Assembly: GCA_027346925.1 (NCBI GenBank)
Contig: DAIERH010000095.1
Location: 1-8,165, forward strand
Direction: 5' to 3'
Length of the DNA stretch: 8,165 nt
Origin: Geobacter sp.
GTDB lineage: Bacteria > Desulfobacterota > Desulfuromonadia > Geobacterales > Pseudopelobacteraceae
Part shown: positions 6,254 through 8,165 of the stretch, one piece after another
Position numbering within the stretch: the first letter of the stretch is position 1
Layout of the letters: every line of letters begins with the position of its first letter
The notes under the pieces: generated by a model
The model's input: only the letters and a program-made list of their open reading frames with translations
What the model was told of the DNA's origin: nothing
Database searches by the model: none
Program-made: the position numbers and the translations under genes

Positions 6254-6372
6254 TTAACACGTGGGATTACGGCTGAGCGGGGCCGCAAGGCAATCAGGCC
6301 GCCAGCGGGCCGAATAAAACAATTTTTCCATGTATTCCACGATCCGGCATAAGGGGTGGAAGGAGCCAAGAC
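6254..6372 (+). other. 5' leader of lutC with a GC-rich, possibly structured segment
   Basis: Together with the promoters and operators, this accounts for the 363-bp intergenic region. After an AT-rich stretch, positions 6271-6312 become GC-rich (for example GGCCG CCAG CGGGCC, 6297-6311, which can pair with one bulged G), followed by AATAAAACAATTTTTCC (6313-6329). The U-run is about 12 nt from the stem, so terminator or attenuator function is doubtful. No known riboswitch class was recognised. The leader ends with AAGGAG 7 nt before the lutC ATG. Confidence 0.3.
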
Positions 6373-6924
6373 ATGTATGAGCAATTCAAGGCCAGGGCCG
6401 AAGGGGTCGGTGCCGAGGTCCATCGTTTCGCGACCAGGGGGGCGGCGCTGGAGTTCATTGTCCGGTTCTTGCGCGACGAGGGGATCGGCGAAGCTCCACA
6501 CTCCTCTGCCCTGTGGGCCGACTGCCCGTTCCTTGACGGGATCGACAGATCATCGCTGCGGGAGATTAGCGGGTTGAGGTTCGACGTCACCCGTGAACTG
6601 GCCGCCGATGCCAGGTTCGGGATCAGCCAGATGGCCTGGGCACTGGCCGATACCGGCACCCTGGCGCAGGACTCCACCGCCGTTGAACAGCGGCTCGTGT
6701 CGTCGCTCTCCGGCATCCATATCGCACTTGCCCCGACAGCCGGAATACTGCCCGACCTGGCCACCCTGCTGACCAGGATCAACCCCGGGGACAGCGCCTA
6801 TATCGCCCTGATCACCGGGCCGAGCCGGACCGCCGACATCGAGCGCGTGCTCACCATCGGCGTGCATGGCCCGGAGCGCTTGATCATCGTATTTTGCGAC
6901 GAGTTGGGAGGAACCCATTCATGA
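6373..6924 (+). CDS. lutC: LutC/LldG-type LUD-domain protein of the L-lactate dehydrogenase complex
   Basis: The protein is 183 residues, belongs to the LUD (lactate utilisation) domain family and resembles LutC of Bacillus and LldG of Shewanella. Recognisable blocks are ADTGTLAQD (92-100), EQRLVSSL (105-112), IHIALAPTAG (115-124), TGPSRTADIE (148-157) and GVHGPERL (163-170). It is shorter than Bacillus LutC (about 240 residues), mainly at the N-terminus. In characterised systems LutC-type proteins act with iron-sulfur partners to oxidise L-lactate to pyruvate; LutC itself has no cysteine cluster motif, and none is seen here. The start is set by AAGGAG 7 nt before the ATG. Its stop overlaps the next gene's start (ATGA, 6921-6924), so the two are translationally coupled. 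The family is secure; the exact contribution of this subunit to catalysis is unresolved in the family. Confidence 0.9.
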   Translation: MYEQFKARAEGVGAEVHRFATRGAALEFIVRFLRDEGIGEAPHSSALWADCPFLDGIDRSSLREISGLRFDVTRELAADARFGISQMAWALADTGTLAQDSTAVEQRLVSSLSGIHIALAPTAGILPDLATLLTRINPGDSAYIALITGPSRTADIERVLTIGVHGPERLIIVFCDELGGTHS

Positions 6925-8165
6925 AGAGGGAATTCAAGGAATCCATCAACAGGGCCCTGCACGACGCCAATCTCACCGGTGCCCTGGGCAAGTTTTCCGA
7001 GGCCTACAAGGTCAACCGTGCCAAGGCCTATGAGGGGATCGACTTCGAGGAGCTGCGCGGCCGGATCGCCGAGATCAAGTCCCATGCCGCCTCCCACCTG
7101 GACCAGCTCTCGGAACTGTTCGCGCAAAACGCCGAGGCCCGCGGCGCCAAGGTGTTCAGGACCAACGACCCGGCCCGCGTCAGGGAATACATCCTGAAGG
7201 TCGCGCAAGACAAGGGCGTCAAGACCGTGGTCAAATCCAAGTCCATGGCCACGGAGGAGATCCACCTCAACCCCTTTCTGGAAGAGGCAGGGATCGAGGT
7301 GGGGGAGACGGACCTGGGGGAATGGATCATCCAGCTCGCCGGACAGACACCGTCGCACATGGTCATGCCCGCCATCCACATGACCAAGGAGGAGGTCTCC
7401 GATCTCTTCAGCAAGGAGGTGAACGAGCGGCTCTCCTCCGACATCCCCCGGCTGGTCAAGGTGGCCCGCAACGAGTTGCGCACCAAGTTCCTCAACGCCG
7501 ACATGGGCATCTCCGGGGGGAACATCGCCGTTGCCGAGACCGGCAGCATTGTCCTGATGACCAACGAGGGAAACGCACGGCTGGTCACCTCCCTGCCCAA
7601 AATCCACGTGGCCCTGGTCGGGATAGAGAAACTGGTCGCCAACTTCGGCGACGTCGTTCCGATCCTGCGGGCCCTCCCCAGGAGCGCCACGGCCCAGCTC
7701 CTGACCAGCTACGTCTCCATCATCACCGGCCCCACCCCCAACACGGACGGCTCCCTGAAGGACCTGCACATCATCCTCATGGACAACCGCAGGACCGAGA
7801 TGGCCCGTGATCCCAAGTTCAAGCAGGCGTTGCAGTGCATCCGCTGCGCCTCCTGCCTCAACGTCTGCCCCATCTTCCGCCTGGTTGGCGGCCACGTGTT
7901 CGGCAAGGTCTATACCGGCGGCATCGGCACCATCCTCACCGCCTGGTTCGACGAGATGAAGCAGTCCGAGGATATCCAGGGGCTCTGCATCCAGTGCGGC
8001 AACTGCAAGGAGGTCTGTCCGGGCAAGATCGACATCCCGGAACTGATCATGGAGATCAGGCGCCGCCTGGTAAAGGACCAGGGGGTGCCGCTGCTCCAGA
8101 AGGCGATCTACGGCGTGGTCAACAACCGCAGGCTGTTCCACGCCATGTTGCGGGCCGCCTCCACG
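6921..8165 (+). CDS. lutB: LutB/LldF-type LUD and [4Fe-4S] protein of L-lactate dehydrogenase, N-terminal 415 residues (runs off the right edge)
   Basis: Partial: 415 residues are read without a stop to the window edge. The N-terminal LUD domain shows KSKSMATEEIHLN (105-117), GETDLGEWIIQLAG (128-141) and AETGSIVLMTNEGNARL (205-221). It is followed by two [4Fe-4S] motifs, CIRCASCLNVCP (306-317) and CIQCGNCKEVCP (356-367). The start has GGGAGGA 8 nt upstream and overlaps lutC by 4 bp. It would work with LutC and a CCG-domain subunit (LutA/LldE) to oxidise L-lactate and pass electrons onward. The tail NNRRLFHAMLRAAST resembles, from memory, the long (about 720-residue) LUD-ferredoxin-CCG proteins of Desulfovibrio lactate operons, in which the LutA part is fused on. 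A LutA fusion beyond the window is therefore likely but unseen. Confidence 0.92.
   Translation, partial: MKREFKESINRALHDANLTGALGKFSEAYKVNRAKAYEGIDFEELRGRIAEIKSHAASHLDQLSELFAQNAEARGAKVFRTNDPARVREYILKVAQDKGVKTVVKSKSMATEEIHLNPFLEEAGIEVGETDLGEWIIQLAGQTPSHMVMPAIHMTKEEVSDLFSKEVNERLSSDIPRLVKVARNELRTKFLNADMGISGGNIAVAETGSIVLMTNEGNARLVTSLPKIHVALVGIEKLVANFGDVVPILRALPRSATAQLLTSYVSIITGPTPNTDGSLKDLHIILMDNRRTEMARDPKFKQALQCIRCASCLNVCPIFRLVGGHVFGKVYTGGIGTILTAWFDEMKQSEDIQGLCIQCGNCKEVCPGKIDIPELIMEIRRRLVKDQGVPLLQKAIYGVVNNRRLFHAMLRAAST

Noticed and set aside
6258..6330. Possible cyclic-di-GMP (GEMM-type) riboswitch in the lutC leader, because such elements are common in Geobacter
   Set aside because: The conserved aptamer signatures I know, such as AGGGCAAAC and the GGUAGCGGGG-type segment, are absent.
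6798..8141. A 447-codon open frame on the minus strand opposite lutB
   Set aside because: The lutB frame has LUD and two [4Fe-4S] motifs. The antisense product shows only compositional bias (Asp, Gly, Leu, Val) and no recognisable domain.
1..8165. CRISPR array, tRNA/rRNA genes, insertion sequences with transposase, phage genes
   Set aside because: No regularly spaced repeats, no RNA gene signatures and no transposase or phage-like proteins were found on either strand.

Overview
The window is a divergent lactate-uptake and lactate-oxidation locus from a GC-rich bacterium. The most likely source is an anaerobic, respiring Geobacter-like member of the Desulfuromonadota (former Deltaproteobacteria). 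This placement is inferred from the gene mix (GlcD/GlcF-type D-lactate dehydrogenase, LUD-family L-lactate dehydrogenase subunits, a long L-lactate permease, and a chemoreceptor with a cytoplasmic C-terminal sensor-like domain). It was not tested by any search.

Left arm, all on the minus strand and read from right to left: L-lactate permease lldP (start 6009, stop 4009); a 56-residue ribbon-helix-helix (RHH) protein (3882 to 3712); a methyl-accepting chemotaxis protein (3675 to 1888); a GlcD-like FAD-linked oxidase (1838 to 465); and the first 97 residues of a GlcF-like two-[4Fe-4S] subunit, which runs off the left edge. Gaps are 126, 36, 49 and 173 bp. The 173-bp gap is mostly filled by a 121-bp nested inverted-repeat element.

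Right arm, plus strand: a LutC/LldG-type LUD protein (6373-6924) overlaps by 4 bp the start of a LutB/LldF-type LUD plus ferredoxin protein (6921 onward), which runs off the right edge.

Centre: the 363-bp AT-rich intergenic region (6010-6372) carries a strong sigma70-like promoter for lldP, a weaker candidate promoter for lutC, and two near-identical sites, TGGT-N3-ACAAAT, one in each transcription direction. Both fit the TNGTNNNACNA operator pattern of FadR-type GntR regulators (the LldR/PdhR/GlcC group). Each lies at or just downstream of the predicted transcription start, which suggests that one lactate-responsive repressor controls both arms. No regulator gene is in the window.

Together the genes would import lactate (LldP), oxidise the D isomer (GlcD/GlcF) and the L isomer (LutB/LutC-type complex) to pyruvate with electrons passed to the quinone pool or other carriers, and steer the cell (MCP). 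The least ordinary features are the paired operators, the nested palindrome between glcD and glcF, the permease with a roughly 130-residue predicted coiled-coil insertion, and the chemoreceptor plus RHH protein embedded in a lactate operon.
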